From NCBI GenBank assembly GCA_947304115.1, contig CAMZAE010000016.1, forward strand, positions 1-44,068: DNA of 44,068 nt, in the 5' to 3' direction. Shown piece by piece: positions 16,562-25,046 of this stretch (position 1 is the stretch's first letter; each line of letters opens with the position of its first letter). The DNA comes from an uncultured Prevotellaceae bacterium (GTDB lineage Bacteria > Bacteroidota > Bacteroidia > Bacteroidales > Bacteroidaceae). Under the pieces are notes generated by a model. That model did not search any database, was not told the origin of the DNA, and worked only from the letters and a program-made list of their open reading frames with translations. Both the position numbers and the translations under genes were made by a program.

Positions 16562-18034
16562 TTATTTCTGTGCATTGATGATTATTGCATTGAGATAGTA
16601 GAAGCGGTTGGGGCTGTTATTGAACAAGCCTGGCGTCACAGTTATTGTCACCATGCCGTCGGCAGTAGGGCGGATGTCCTTTATCCCGACAGCCTGAGTC
16701 GCGTTGTTAGCCGACTGGACAGCCGTTGTCTGTGTGCCTTCACCTTGAACGGTTATACTTGTCTGACGGAAATCTTGGCAATCCATGCGAGAGGAGAAGA
16801 AGGTAAACTCATACGTCAGGTCGGGATTGAGGTGGCTCAGACGAAGGGTGGCACTCTGACGCGCGTTCTTCTTTCCGAACTTGCCTTCAGCATAGCCCCA
16901 AAGGGCAGACTGCGAGACTTCGGCAGGCATGAGCATATTGGTGGTGGTATAAGCCGCCCCGTTCATGTTTGCACCCACGAAATCGCCAGTAAGGGAAACA
17001 ACGATGCCCGTAGGGTTCATGTTGTTGTCAATGATGGTGGTGTATGTCCGCTGGGCTGGCGTGATGTCGTTCCAGGCAGGGTCCGGCGTATGGCTGGCAC
17101 CAAAATTGAGTTTCACCAATCCTGTCGGCACCATGTTGTTGACGGCGGGAAAGCCCTCTTGGTCAAGAACAGTATGTTCATAGGGGCGCATGACTGCTTC
17201 GTGGGCTGCCACTTGGCAGGTGTGGGCTGCCAGATAGTCAATGCCGTCAGGGTGGTAGCTTAGGCCAACCGGCGAGATGCCCGTAATGGTCTCAAGCCAA
17301 GCGCAGGCAGCCGTGTAACGCCCCATCTTCAGGTCAAGATGATAGCCGTCGCGGTTCATGTTGTCGCCGAGCCAGGAGGTGCGCGCATTCTGGATGGCCG
17401 TTCCGCTCGGCACTACAAAACTCAGTTCCGGATGCTGTGCCATTGCGAACTTCACTGCCTGGCAGATGCTGTCGTACATCACTTCCTGTCGGTTGCCGTA
17501 GTTGGCAAAGCCGCTGTGCGTGCTGTCGTGGGAATAAGCCCACGTCTGGTGATAGCCATAAACGGCATCGGGATTTGTCTGAAGGCTCTGCGAATACCCG
17601 ATGAGGTTGGTCAGATAAGGCTCGAAGGTCGTAGTGAGGCCCGACTCCTGGCTCACCTGCTGAAAGGTTATGAAGTTCCACGGCTCGTCGGTAATGATGT
17701 CCGAAAGCGCGGAATGAGGTCTGTTGGTGCGTATGCCGTCCTGCACTTTGCGATACTCGAAGGTGTTGTTTGCCTCGGTAACGTCAATCCAATGCGACTG
17801 GAAGCCCTGTCCGCCACGATAGGCGTTGCCGATAATCATCTTCACGCCTGCCTCCTCTGCCAATTCATACAGGTACTGCTCAACGGCATCCTGCGAGAAG
17901 CTGTTGCCGATGGCAAGCACACGGACGATGCTGTCGCTGACAAGGCTGTCGGCCACTGCTGCCTCCTGTGACCAAGCACCGAGGCAAAAGCAGACCAAGG
18001 TCATCAGTGCTGCTATATGCCGTCTAACCCTCAT
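16562..18034 (-). CDS. Secreted DUF4886 SGNH-type hydrolase
   Basis: A 490-residue exported protein with signal peptide residues 1-22 (CLGAWS, then Gln). Residues 36-285 match the DUF4886 family, an SGNH-hydrolase-like fold: VLAIGNSFSQ with the candidate nucleophile S45, YRGGQG, ITFQQVSQESG, and a late DGYHLDLKMGRY block carrying the candidate Asp and His. Related enzymes remove acyl groups from carbohydrates; the substrate is unknown here. Residues 300-490 form an added beta-sandwich domain common in such Bacteroidales esterases. The start overlaps the protease stop by 4 bases (ATGA), so the genes are coupled. Confidence 0.82.
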   Translation of the reverse strand: MRVRRHIAALMTLVCFCLGAWSQEAAVADSLVSDSIVRVLAIGNSFSQDAVEQYLYELAEEAGVKMIIGNAYRGGQGFQSHWIDVTEANNTFEYRKVQDGIRTNRPHSALSDIITDEPWNFITFQQVSQESGLTTTFEPYLTNLIGYSQSLQTNPDAVYGYHQTWAYSHDSTHSGFANYGNRQEVMYDSICQAVKFAMAQHPELSFVVPSGTAIQNARTSWLGDNMNRDGYHLDLKMGRYTAACAWLETITGISPVGLSYHPDGIDYLAAHTCQVAAHEAVMRPYEHTVLDQEGFPAVNNMVPTGLVKLNFGASHTPDPAWNDITPAQRTYTTIIDNNMNPTGIVVSLTGDFVGANMNGAAYTTTNMLMPAEVSQSALWGYAEGKFGKKNARQSATLRLSHLNPDLTYEFTFFSSRMDCQDFRQTSITVQGEGTQTTAVQSANNATQAVGIKDIRPTADGMVTITVTPGLFNNSPNRFYYLNAIIINAQK

Positions 18035-19665
18035 TTACCGAGTATCCTGTTGTATTCGTCACCATCAAGCACCTGCAAGGCGCGTTCTATGCAAGGGTCG
18101 CCTATGAGTTGCTGCTGCACGCCTCCCTTCTGGAAGTAGTAGCGATGCACTATCTCGTCGCACAGATAAGGTTCCACTTCCTTACGGAAGCGCAACAGGT
18201 CTGCGCGGACATCGTAAGTCAGCTTGGCTTCCAAGGCATCCAGTTCTGCCTGCGTTGTCTCCTGATAGCCTTCGCGCTTGATGACATCCCTGAGCACCTT
18301 CAGCAACTCTTTGGCTGGCTTGCCGGCCTCGAAGCCGCTGGCTCCGATACTGTCTGTAAAGGCGGCATAGTCTTCGTCGCTCAGACGAAACTCGCCTACA
18401 GGCGGTATGGTGGGATGATTGCGGCAGAAATGCGTGGCATAGTCGAAGAACTCGTCGCTGCTAATCAACTCGTTAATCATTGTCGGCAGGCTGTCGGGCT
18501 TCACCTCAATGTCTGGCTTGATGCCCCCTCCGTCGCGAACCTCGCGGCCTCCTGCTGTGTGGAAGAGCCTTGTCAGGCTGTCGGGTACGACGCCCGCAGA
18601 GCCGTCGGCATTGAGATGCCGGTAGTCATAGGCTTGGATGCAACGTCCGCTGGGAATGTAGTAGCGGCTGGTTGTGAGTTTAAGCGTACCATGATATGGC
18701 ACCTCACGCATCATCTGCACCAAGCCCTTGCCGTAGGTCCTCATCCCCATGATGACGGCACGGTCGAAATCCTGCAAGGCTCCCGCCACGATTTCCGAGG
18801 CTGAAGCAGAACCGCCGTCAACAAGGACGATGATTGGCATGAGGGTGTCCACAGGCTCTGTCGCCGTATAGTATTCGCGGTTGGTGCGTGTCATCTTGCC
18901 CTTCGTATAGACCACCTTCTTGCCTTTTGGCAGGAAGAGGTTGGCAATATCGACAGCCTCGTTGACCGCTCCGCCAGGATTGCCCCGAAGGTCAAAGACA
19001 AGACGTGTGGCACCTTGCCGGCGCACATCTTCGAGAGCGCTGCGCACTTCGCGGCACGCCCCTTCGGTAAAGCCTGTCAGATAGATGTAGCCTGTCTGCC
19101 CGTCGCTGAGCATCCCGGCGTAAGGCACTTGCGGAAGCTGTATCAGTTGGCGTGTGATGAGGAACGACTTTTCCTCTTGCCCACGACGCACCTTTAGCTC
19201 GAATGTCGTGCCTGCTTCGCCCCTGAGCATACCGCTCACCTTCGGCGTAAGCATTCCCTTCACATCTTTTCCGTCGATGGAGAGTATGATGTCGCCTGCC
19301 TTGATGCCTGCCAACTGGCTCGGCGTACCTTCGTAAGGCTCGCTGATGACAGCCCTTTGTTCTTTTTTGTGGTAACGGATAATGCTCCCTATGCCTGCGT
19401 ATTTGCCCGTAGCCATTTGGCGAAGGTCCTCGTCATCGTCGGGGTAATAGTCGGTAAAGGGATCCACCTGCTGCAACATGGAGCGTATGCCCCACCCTAT
19501 CACCGTGTCGGCATTGAGCGAATCGACATAGAAGAGGTCGAGCTGCTTGTAGATGTCGTTGAAAAGCTCCAGGTTGCGACTGATGGCGGAGTTGGCGTTC
19601 TCCTTCTTTTGGGCTGCCACACAGATGGGCAGCATACACATTATTATATATATCAGACGTTTCAT
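18031..19665 (-). CDS. S41-family C-terminal processing peptidase with PDZ domain
   Basis: A 544-residue exported serine protease of the CtpA/Prc family. The signal peptide is MKRLIYIIMCMLPICVAA, leaving Gln. A PDZ domain spans about residues 85-175 (GIKAGDIILSIDGKDVKG). The catalytic S41 core has FDLRGNPGGAV, GGSASASEI (the Ser cluster at 286-290) and TYGKGLVQ with the Lys of the Ser-Lys dyad. These proteases trim C-termini of periplasmic proteins. The upstream frame is open to 19710, but the ATG at 19665 overlaps the kinase stop as ATGA and gives a proper signal peptide, so it is the start. Confidence 0.92.
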   Translation of the reverse strand: MKRLIYIIMCMLPICVAAQKKENANSAISRNLELFNDIYKQLDLFYVDSLNADTVIGWGIRSMLQQVDPFTDYYPDDDEDLRQMATGKYAGIGSIIRYHKKEQRAVISEPYEGTPSQLAGIKAGDIILSIDGKDVKGMLTPKVSGMLRGEAGTTFELKVRRGQEEKSFLITRQLIQLPQVPYAGMLSDGQTGYIYLTGFTEGACREVRSALEDVRRQGATRLVFDLRGNPGGAVNEAVDIANLFLPKGKKVVYTKGKMTRTNREYYTATEPVDTLMPIIVLVDGGSASASEIVAGALQDFDRAVIMGMRTYGKGLVQMMREVPYHGTLKLTTSRYYIPSGRCIQAYDYRHLNADGSAGVVPDSLTRLFHTAGGREVRDGGGIKPDIEVKPDSLPTMINELISSDEFFDYATHFCRNHPTIPPVGEFRLSDEDYAAFTDSIGASGFEAGKPAKELLKVLRDVIKREGYQETTQAELDALEAKLTYDVRADLLRFRKEVEPYLCDEIVHRYYFQKGGVQQQLIGDPCIERALQVLDGDEYNRILGK

Positions 19666-20651
19666 TGGGTTATAACTTCCTTTCTTACTCTTTTCCTTAT
19701 TACAATCCATTCTTCTTCAGGCAGCCTTGTTCCCACCACTCCTATGATGTGTCCTGCCAACAAAGCTCCGCAACTGAGGCACTCTTTCAGGGATGCTCCT
19801 TCGTTCAAGGCATAGAGGAAACCGCCGGCAAAGAAGTCGCCTGCTGCCGTCGTGTCAACGATAGGCATTCCTGTTGACGGCACCATCACTTCCTCGTCTC
19901 CAAGCCTTGCGCTTGCGCCTTTCCCGCCGAGTTTCACCACAGCCAAGCACTTCAGGGACGCAATCTCGCGCAATGCCTCAAGAGGTTCCTTCCTGCCCGT
20001 GAAGGCAGCGGCTTCTTCTTCGTTGGCAAAGACGATGTCTATATAGTCCTGCACCAGGTGGCGGAAGAAAGGAAGGTCTGCGGCCACAATATTGTAGCTG
20101 GCGAGGTCGAGACTGAGCTGCACGCTCATCTCCATTGCCGTCTGGCAAATGGCCTCCATCAGTTCGTGGTTCTGCACGAGGTAGCCCTCGATGTGGGCCA
20201 TCGAGACGCCCTCGAAGAGTTCCGGCTTGATGTCGCTTGCCTGCAAGGTGGCTGCCGCACCGAGACAGGTGCCGAAGGTGCGTTCCCCATCGGGAGAGAT
20301 AAAGGTGTTGGCAACCCCTGTAGGAAGGTTGCACTCCAAGAGGCGGGCATCGATACCCACCGCCTTGCAGTTGTCGGCATAGAACTTGCCGAGGGCATCA
20401 CGGCCGACCTTTCCCACAAATCCTGCCTTGCCGCCCAAGCGGGCCAAGGCAAGTATCGTATTGCCTGCGCTTCCCCCTGTGGCTTGTTCCATAGGCAAGC
20501 CCTCCATGCAGGCTCGCAGTTCCTTTTGCCGTGCTTCATCAACCAACGTCATGCTTCCTTTTGGCAACTGCATCTGCTCCAGAATTGCATCATCCGGCAA
20601 GCGCACCAAGACGTCAACCAAGGCATTGCCTATTCCTATGATTTTATCCAT
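19662..20651 (-). CDS. PfkB-family carbohydrate/nucleoside kinase
   Basis: A 329-residue cytosolic kinase of the ribokinase/adenosine kinase family. The N-terminal IGNALVDV, the glycine-rich TGGSAGNTILALARLGG and the C-terminal signature DTTAAGDFFAGGF, with the catalytic Asp, are all present. The substrate cannot be fixed; Bacteroidetes annotations often call such proteins adenosine kinase. It is the first gene of a four-gene minus-strand operon and overlaps the next start by 4 bases. The promoter is the minus-strand TACCTTTG at 20670-20677. Confidence 0.92.
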   Translation of the reverse strand: MDKIIGIGNALVDVLVRLPDDAILEQMQLPKGSMTLVDEARQKELRACMEGLPMEQATGGSAGNTILALARLGGKAGFVGKVGRDALGKFYADNCKAVGIDARLLECNLPTGVANTFISPDGERTFGTCLGAAATLQASDIKPELFEGVSMAHIEGYLVQNHELMEAICQTAMEMSVQLSLDLASYNIVAADLPFFRHLVQDYIDIVFANEEEAAAFTGRKEPLEALREIASLKCLAVVKLGGKGASARLGDEEVMVPSTGMPIVDTTAAGDFFAGGFLYALNEGASLKECLSCGALLAGHIIGVVGTRLPEEEWIVIRKRVRKEVITQ

Positions 20652-20669
20652 TTATCTTGTTTTTTTCTG

Positions 20670-20677
20670 CAAAGGTA
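20670..20677 (-). promoter_or_regulatory. Kinase operon -7 box
   Basis: TACCTTTG on the minus strand, 18 bp upstream of the kinase ATG. The -33 region holds GATTAAA/G heptads instead of a TTTG box. Confidence 0.7.
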
Positions 20678-20686
20678 AGAAATAAT

Positions 20687-20714
20687 GATTAAAGATTAAG
20701 GATTAAGGATTAAA
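20687..20714. repeat. 7-bp tandem repeat GATTAAA/G, four units
   Basis: GATTAAA, GATTAAG, GATTAAG, GATTAAA, exactly four heptads, directly upstream of the kinase -7 box. Confidence 0.85.
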
Positions 20715-20769
20715 GAAAGGGGGAAAGAGTGGAAAAAAAGCACACAAACGATTTTTTTTGACTTTTCTT

Positions 20770-20800
20770 TTTGCACTTTTCATTTTTTGTTGTACCTTTG
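20770..20800 (+). promoter_or_regulatory. tRNA-Asn promoter
   Basis: TTTG at 20770-20773, a 19-bp spacer and TACCTTTG at 20793-20800, a full Bacteroidota consensus promoter 33 bp ahead of the tRNA. Confidence 0.8.
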
Positions 20801-20833
20801 CATCGCAATTGAGAGAAAAAACTCAAAAACACT

Positions 20834-20907
20834 GCTTCAGTAGCTCAGTTGGTTAGAGCACATGACTGTTAATCATGGGGTCGTTGGTTCAAGCCCATCC
20901 TGAAGCG
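20834..20907 (+). tRNA. tRNA-Asn (anticodon GTT)
   Basis: The cloverleaf can be drawn by hand: acceptor GCTTCAG/CTGAAGC, D arm GCTC...GAGC, anticodon stem CATGA/TCATG with loop CTGTTAA (anticodon GTT), T arm GTTGG...CCATC, discriminator G. The T stem has one T-T mismatch. A strong terminator follows 3 bases later. Its 3' end is duplicated 110 bp downstream. Confidence 0.93.
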
Positions 20908-20910
20908 CAA

Positions 20911-20938
20911 AGTCCGAGGCAACTCGGACTTTTCTTTT
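20911..20938 (+). terminator. tRNA-Asn terminator
   Basis: Stem AGTCCGAG (20911-20918), loop GCAA, CTCGGACT (20923-20930), then TTTCTTTT. Confidence 0.9.
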
Positions 20939-20999
20939 GGGCTTTCACCAACAGACCAAGGTCGTGGTTTTTCGCTTCGCTCAAGCGGCAGAGCCGGAA

Positions 21000-21022
21000 C
21001 AAGCCCATCCTGAAATGCAAAG
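21000..21022 (+). repeat. Duplicated 3' end of tRNA-Asn
   Basis: This 23-bp segment matches 20890-20912 (T-loop to just past the tRNA end) at 21 of 23 positions; only the two bases before the last six differ (GC versus AT). In both places a terminator hairpin follows at once. It may be a relic of tRNA duplication or of integration into the tRNA 3' end. Confidence 0.75.
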
Positions 21023-21051
21023 CCCAGCATTACGCTGGGCTTTTCGTTTTT
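21019..21051. terminator. Terminator between the convergent tRNAs
   Basis: Stem AAAGCCCAGC / GCTGGGCTTT with loop ATTAC, followed on the plus strand by TCGTTTTT. It lies just after tRNA-Thr on the minus strand and can serve both directions. Confidence 0.8.
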
Positions 21052-21063
21052 CCTTCCTTTCTG

Positions 21064-21136
<73 letters not shown>

Positions 21137-21162
21137 AACTACTCTTTCGAGATTAGCGGGTG

Positions 21163-21170
21163 CAAAGATA
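21163..21170 (-). promoter_or_regulatory. tRNA-Thr -7 box
   Basis: TATCTTTG on the minus strand, 27 bp before the tRNA. The upstream region is the GTGAAAA heptad tract rather than a TTTG box. Confidence 0.65.
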
Positions 21171-21179
21171 CGACAAAAA

Positions 21180-21207
21180 GTGAAAAGTGAAAAGTGAAAA
21201 GTGAAAA
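21180..21207. repeat. 7-bp tandem repeat GTGAAAA, four units
   Basis: Four perfect GTGAAAA units lie between the minus-strand tRNA-Thr promoter and the plus-strand mltG promoter. Two further partly conserved units (GTGAAAAGTGAGTC) form the 3' end of the sufE gene at about 37331-37345. Confidence 0.9.
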
Positions 21208-21209
21208 AT

Positions 21210-21240
21210 TTTGCTTTTCGCGTGTTTTTACGTACTTTTG
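21210..21240 (+). promoter_or_regulatory. mltG promoter
   Basis: TTTG at 21210-21213, a 19-bp spacer and TACTTTTG at 21233-21240. It lies inside the longest open frame of mltG and so rules out the upstream ATG at 21194. Confidence 0.75.
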
Positions 21241-21262
21241 TACGCAAATCATCTCGGGGAAT

Positions 21263-22270
21263 ATGAAAAGAACATTCCTTTGGCCTATCATTGGCATCAT
21301 CATCACACTCTGCGCCGCCTGTGCCTATACTGCACACTCTCTGATGACAGCAAAAGTGCCATCCCAAGAGGGGGAGGGTGAACGGCTGATATATGTTGAC
21401 CGTGACGACACAGCAGACAGCGTCCGGGCGAAGTCCGGATTAGGCTGGAGGTGGGACGTGTACGACGTAGTGCTCAGCTATCATCTTCGTACAGGCCGCT
21501 ACCGTGTACATCCCGAAACGACATGCCTGCACCTGTATCGCCAGCTTCGCAATGGTTCGCAAGAACCGACGAACCTTGTCATTCCGACATCGCGGACGAT
21601 GGACCGACTCGCTGCTGTGCTTTCCAGAAACCTGATGATGGACTCCACAGAGATAGCCTCCGCTCTGACAGACAGCACCTACTGTGCCCTTCACGGCTAC
21701 ACGACGGCCACCATTCCTGCCCTTTTCATTCCCAACACTTACGAGGTCTATTGGGACATCTCCTTGGACAAGTTCATGGAGAGGATGGAGCGCGAGAACA
21801 ACCGTTTCTGGACGGCCGAAAGGAAAGCCAAGGCGCAGGCTTGCGGCTTGACGCACGAACAGGTCGCAACCCTTGCAAGTATTGTGGACGAAGAGACAGC
21901 CAACAATGCAGAGAAACCGATGATTGCAGGCCTGTACCTCAACCGGCTGCGACGGGGAATGCCCTTGCAGGCCGATCCGACGGTGAAGTTCGCCGTCGGA
22001 GACTTCTCGCTGCGTCGCATTTTAGGCAAGCATCTCAAGGTGGAAAGCCCCTACAACACCTACCGCAACGAAGGCTTGCCGCCTGGCCCCATTCGCATCC
22101 CCAGCATTGCAGGACTTGATGCCGTCCTCGACCATGCAGAGCACACCTATTTATATATGTGCGCCAAAGAGGACTTCTCCGGCACCCACAACTTCGCTTC
22201 AACCCTTCCGGAACACTACAGAAACGCGCGTCGCTATGTTAAGGCACTGAACGAAAGGGGGATTCACTGA
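21263..22270 (+). CDS. mltG: Endolytic murein transglycosylase MltG
   Basis: A 335-residue membrane-anchored YceG/MltG-family protein that cuts nascent glycan strands of peptidoglycan in the periplasm and ends their growth. It has an N-terminal anchor (MKRTFLWPIIGIIITLCAAC), a LysM-like region about 50-150, and the core with LASIVDEETANNAEKP, LYLNRLRRGMPLQADPTVKF, YNTYRNEGLPPGPI and YMCAKEDFSGTHNF. In many homologues the first acidic residue of the ASIV-x-x-E-T motif is Glu; here it is Asp. A PSQEGEGE stretch near residue 33 looks like a repeat-derived linker. Start chosen at 21263 because the promoter and heptad repeat lie upstream of it. Confidence 0.93.
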   Translation: MKRTFLWPIIGIIITLCAACAYTAHSLMTAKVPSQEGEGERLIYVDRDDTADSVRAKSGLGWRWDVYDVVLSYHLRTGRYRVHPETTCLHLYRQLRNGSQEPTNLVIPTSRTMDRLAAVLSRNLMMDSTEIASALTDSTYCALHGYTTATIPALFIPNTYEVYWDISLDKFMERMERENNRFWTAERKAKAQACGLTHEQVATLASIVDEETANNAEKPMIAGLYLNRLRRGMPLQADPTVKFAVGDFSLRRILGKHLKVESPYNTYRNEGLPPGPIRIPSIAGLDAVLDHAEHTYLYMCAKEDFSGTHNFASTLPEHYRNARRYVKALNERGIH

Positions 22271-22350
22271 AAAAAGAGTTCTCCCCTTCCGGCAGAAGAG
22301 AAATTCATTCCACAAGGCAGCCTTTTCATTTCCGCATTGCCGAATTCTTT

Positions 22351-22434
22351 ATTTTACGACGTAATTTGTACGTTTTACGTCGTAAATTGTACAATTTGCG
22401 TCGTAAAATGTAGAATTTACGACGCAAAACGAAG
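22351..22434. repeat. Four-unit 21-bp array with TTTACGACGTAAA palindrome, copy 1
   Basis: Four units of exactly 21 bp (22351-22371, 22372-22392, 22393-22413, 22414-22434), each centred on a palindrome of the form TTTACG[A/T]CGTAAA followed by TGTAC or GAAG. A 30-bp stretch ending with unit 1 (22342-22371) is identical to 33335-33364 at the second copy. Confidence 0.9.
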
Positions 22435-22539
22435 AATTTCTTTTGTGGCGTGAGGTTTCTCCCTGTACGGAAAATGATTTTTCGGAAGGACAAACACACT
22501 TTTCTTCGTCTGTATAGCTTATGTCTCAGATTATTTTCT

Positions 22540-22547
22540 TACATTTG
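22540..22547 (+). promoter_or_regulatory. Probable promoter (-7 box) of the SPFH-GYF cassette
   Basis: TACATTTG, 32 bp before the ATG at 22580. No TTTG box lies at the usual distance, so it is a partial match. Confidence 0.5.
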
Positions 22548-22579
22548 CAGCAAAACAAACCTATAAAACCATATATCTT

Positions 22580-23635
22580 ATGTTATCCGAATCTCTGAAA
22601 CAACTGATTGAAGCATCGCTTGTTGACGGTGTTTTGACACCCGAAGAACGAACCGTCATCCTGAAAAGAGCCATGCTGGAAGGCATTGATGCAGACGAGG
22701 CCAACCTCCTTCTGGATGCCGAACTGCAAAAGATAAAAATCCAGAAACAGGCAAAGGCACCGAAGGTCAACAAGTGTCCGGCCTGCGGAGAGATACTGCC
22801 TGCCCTGACCGGCATCTGCCCCTCGTGCGGGACCGTTGTGGACAACAACGCACATAACCACGAGCTGGACTTCCTCATCGAGCAGATGAACCGCGGCCTT
22901 GCACAATTAAAGAGCGGGACGACCGCTGCACCGATGGTCATCGCCGCCCTGGACGAACACCGCCGCCGTGCCATGACACTCTATGGGGACAACCCAAAGG
23001 TGAAGATGCTCATCGACGAAGTCAAGCAGGAAATTGACGAGTACAAACGTCTCGAAGCCGAAAAGCAGAAGACAGACGACGAACTGAAGAAGATGGAGGC
23101 CAAGGCCAAGATTGAGGCTGCGAAAAACAGCGGTGGCGGAGGCAGCAGCCTCATGGCCAACAAAGGCTGTCAGAAAGGCTGTCTCATCGGGTTCGTCATC
23201 TTCCTTGTCATGGGATTCATCGGTATCGCGTTAGAAGCCGACAAGGACGAAAAGGCTGACAAGCAGTATGTGACTCTCGTAAAGAAACTCGACAAGATAA
23301 AGGCAGAACCCATCACCGTCGAAAACTTCGAGCAGAAGACCTTCGATGTCAAGGACCTTGTCTGGGTGGTCGAAGACAAGTATGCAGAACACGAGAAAGC
23401 CAAGAGGAAAGCTTTCGAACAGCAGACAAACAACTACATACAACAGATTATGGAGTTCTACTCTGCCAACGCTGCCGCTATCACGAAGCATTATGGGCAT
23501 CCCATTTCGCTTGACTTCTCAAAACGGGAAATCTCTGCCGACGATTTGGATGATGACGACGATGACGATGATGATGACTACTATGACGACGATGATGATG
23601 ACGATGACTACGACTATGATTACGATGACGACTAA
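22580..23635 (+). CDS. TerB-like / zinc-ribbon / TM protein with poly-Asp tail
   Basis: A 351-residue protein of unknown function. Residues 1-50 are helical and resemble a TerB-like segment (LVDGVLTPEERTVILKRAML). A zinc ribbon follows (CPACG at 66-70, CPSCG at 80-84), then a charged coiled-coil (about 120-185), a Gly/Ser linker (GGGGSS) and one membrane helix (about 200-219). A second coiled region precedes residues 321-351, of which 25 of 31 are Asp and five are Tyr. The tail is encoded by a GAY-rich trinucleotide run (23540-23632). It is followed after 26 bp by an SPFH-GYF_2 gene and then a GYF_2 gene, so the three probably work together at a membrane. The N-terminal part is probably cytosolic. 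Confidence 0.75.
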   Translation: MLSESLKQLIEASLVDGVLTPEERTVILKRAMLEGIDADEANLLLDAELQKIKIQKQAKAPKVNKCPACGEILPALTGICPSCGTVVDNNAHNHELDFLIEQMNRGLAQLKSGTTAAPMVIAALDEHRRRAMTLYGDNPKVKMLIDEVKQEIDEYKRLEAEKQKTDDELKKMEAKAKIEAAKNSGGGGSSLMANKGCQKGCLIGFVIFLVMGFIGIALEADKDEKADKQYVTLVKKLDKIKAEPITVENFEQKTFDVKDLVWVVEDKYAEHEKAKRKAFEQQTNNYIQQIMEFYSANAAAITKHYGHPISLDFSKREISADDLDDDDDDDDDDYYDDDDDDDDYDYDYDDD

Positions 23636-23637
23636 TT

Positions 23638-23658
23638 CTTAACTTTTAACTCTTAACT
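23638..23658 (+). repeat. CTTAACT heptads just before an ATG
   Basis: CTTAACT, TTTAACT, CTTAACT fill the gap between the poly-Asp gene and the next ATG at 23662. The same unit occurs five times before xerD (32313-32347). Confidence 0.75.
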
Positions 23659-23661
23659 CAT

Positions 23662-25038
23662 ATGGGACTCTTTGGAAGAGGCAGCGGTGGCGGCTTGATG
23701 AACGTCATCCGCTGCGACGAACAAGACTATCTGGTATGGAAATGGCGTCCGAAACAGCAGGAAGCCAACTCCACAAGCCGTGAGAACAGCATTCGCTGGG
23801 GCAGCAGCCTCCGCGTGAAGGATGGCGAAGTGGCCGTCTTTGTGTATCCGCAAAAGGACGGCACAATGCAGGACTTCATCGTAGGCCCCTTTGACCAGAC
23901 CATCAAGACGGCCAACTTCCCTGTATTGACCAACATCGTCGGGGCAGCCTTCGGTGGCGACTCGCCATTCCAGGCTGAAGTCTATTTCATAAACCTGCAA
24001 CAGAACAATCAGATACGCTTTGCCGTACCATACTTCGATGCCTTCGACCCCAGGCTGCCCGACCACGGGGTGCCCGTTGCCGTGCGAGGCACAATGACGT
24101 TCAACATCACCGACTACAAGAACTTCATCAAGCTGAACCGACTGGTGAACTTCGACAAGGAGCAGTTCGTGAAACAAATCCAGGACGCAGTGCGCCGCAA
24201 CGTGAAGGCTGTCGTTATGAACCTGCCGCAGGAAATAGGCCTGCCGCTCGTACAGATTGAGAGGCAGATCATGGAGGTCAACGACCGCGTGGCAGACAAA
24301 GTGCGGCCTCGCATCGAAGGCGATTTCGGCGTCAACCTCAAGGCCCTTGACATCTCTGCCATCGAGATTGACAAGGAAAGCCCCTACTACGACGAGTTGC
24401 GCCAGCTCACGGCAGGTGCAACGGCCAGAACCATGCAAGCCCAGACGGATGTAAACATCCAGAACATGAAGGACACGCAGCGCATCAATGCCGAGAACAT
24501 GGAGGAGACCATGCGTATGCAACGCGAAGAGGCACAACGTGCACAGCGCCTCCAGACGGAAAGCAACTTCATGGGAGCCTTCAGCGTGGAACAGCAAGCC
24601 GAAGTCCTCAAGGCTGGTGCACAAAGCCTCGGCGCCATGGGCGGAGGCGGAGGAGAAGGCGGTGGCGGCATGAACCCCGCTGGAATGATGGCCGGCATGA
24701 TGATGGGAGGAGCTTTCGGACAGCAGATGGCTGGCATGATGAACAATATGGGACAGACCATGCAGAACTCCATGAACACACCGCCACCCATCCCGACCGT
24801 ACAATACTACGTAGGCGTGAACGGACAGCAAATCGGCCCCTTCACCATGCCGCAACTCACGCAACTCGTCCAAAACGGACAACTCACCCCTCAATCCTTC
24901 GTATGGAAACAAGGCATGGCAGGTTGGGAACAAGCAGGAAGCGTGGCAGAACTGGCTTCGCTCTTTGCACCGCCGATGCCAGGAGCCGGCCCGACACCAC
25001 CGCCAATGCCAGGCAGCACACCGCCACCGATGCCATAA
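23662..25038 (+). CDS. SPFH-domain protein with C-terminal GYF_2 domain
   Basis: A 458-residue cytosolic or membrane-associated protein of the SPFH family often annotated as virion core protein/YdjI-like. The SPFH domain covers about residues 10-255 (VWKWRPKQQEANSTS, KDGEVAVFVYPQKDG, FNLKA-like VNLKALDISAIEIDKESPYY). A helical QM-rich stalk follows (about 255-310), then a Gly/Met low-complexity part with QQMAGMMNNMGQTMQNSM, and a GYF_2 (DUF4339) domain at about 375-433 (YYVGVNGQQIGPFTMPQL...FVWKQGMAGWEQA). It ends in PPPMPG repeats. SPFH proteins form ring-like assemblies on membranes, and GYF_2 modules are thought to bind proline-rich peptides or partner proteins. It could scaffold the neighbouring membrane protein; that is inference. 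Confidence 0.88.
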   Translation: MGLFGRGSGGGLMNVIRCDEQDYLVWKWRPKQQEANSTSRENSIRWGSSLRVKDGEVAVFVYPQKDGTMQDFIVGPFDQTIKTANFPVLTNIVGAAFGGDSPFQAEVYFINLQQNNQIRFAVPYFDAFDPRLPDHGVPVAVRGTMTFNITDYKNFIKLNRLVNFDKEQFVKQIQDAVRRNVKAVVMNLPQEIGLPLVQIERQIMEVNDRVADKVRPRIEGDFGVNLKALDISAIEIDKESPYYDELRQLTAGATARTMQAQTDVNIQNMKDTQRINAENMEETMRMQREEAQRAQRLQTESNFMGAFSVEQQAEVLKAGAQSLGAMGGGGGEGGGGMNPAGMMAGMMMGGAFGQQMAGMMNNMGQTMQNSMNTPPPIPTVQYYVGVNGQQIGPFTMPQLTQLVQNGQLTPQSFVWKQGMAGWEQAGSVAELASLFAPPMPGAGPTPPPMPGSTPPPMP

Positions 25039-25046
25039 ACAAATCA

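Larger units (their letters stand above)
22271..22579. other. Intergenic region after mltG
   Basis: This 309-bp gap holds a CCGGCAGAAGAGAAATT segment that also occurs, slightly changed, after xerD (about 33303-33320), then the four-unit 21-bp palindromic array (22351-22434), about 100 bp without recognisable features and a TACATTTG -7 box (22540-22547). I see no gene in it. Confidence 0.7.

Noticed and set aside
21194..21262. N-terminal extension of MltG (23 residues)
   Set aside because: The extension covers the GTGAAAA repeat and a full promoter (21210-21240). Starting at 21263 gives a proper membrane anchor.
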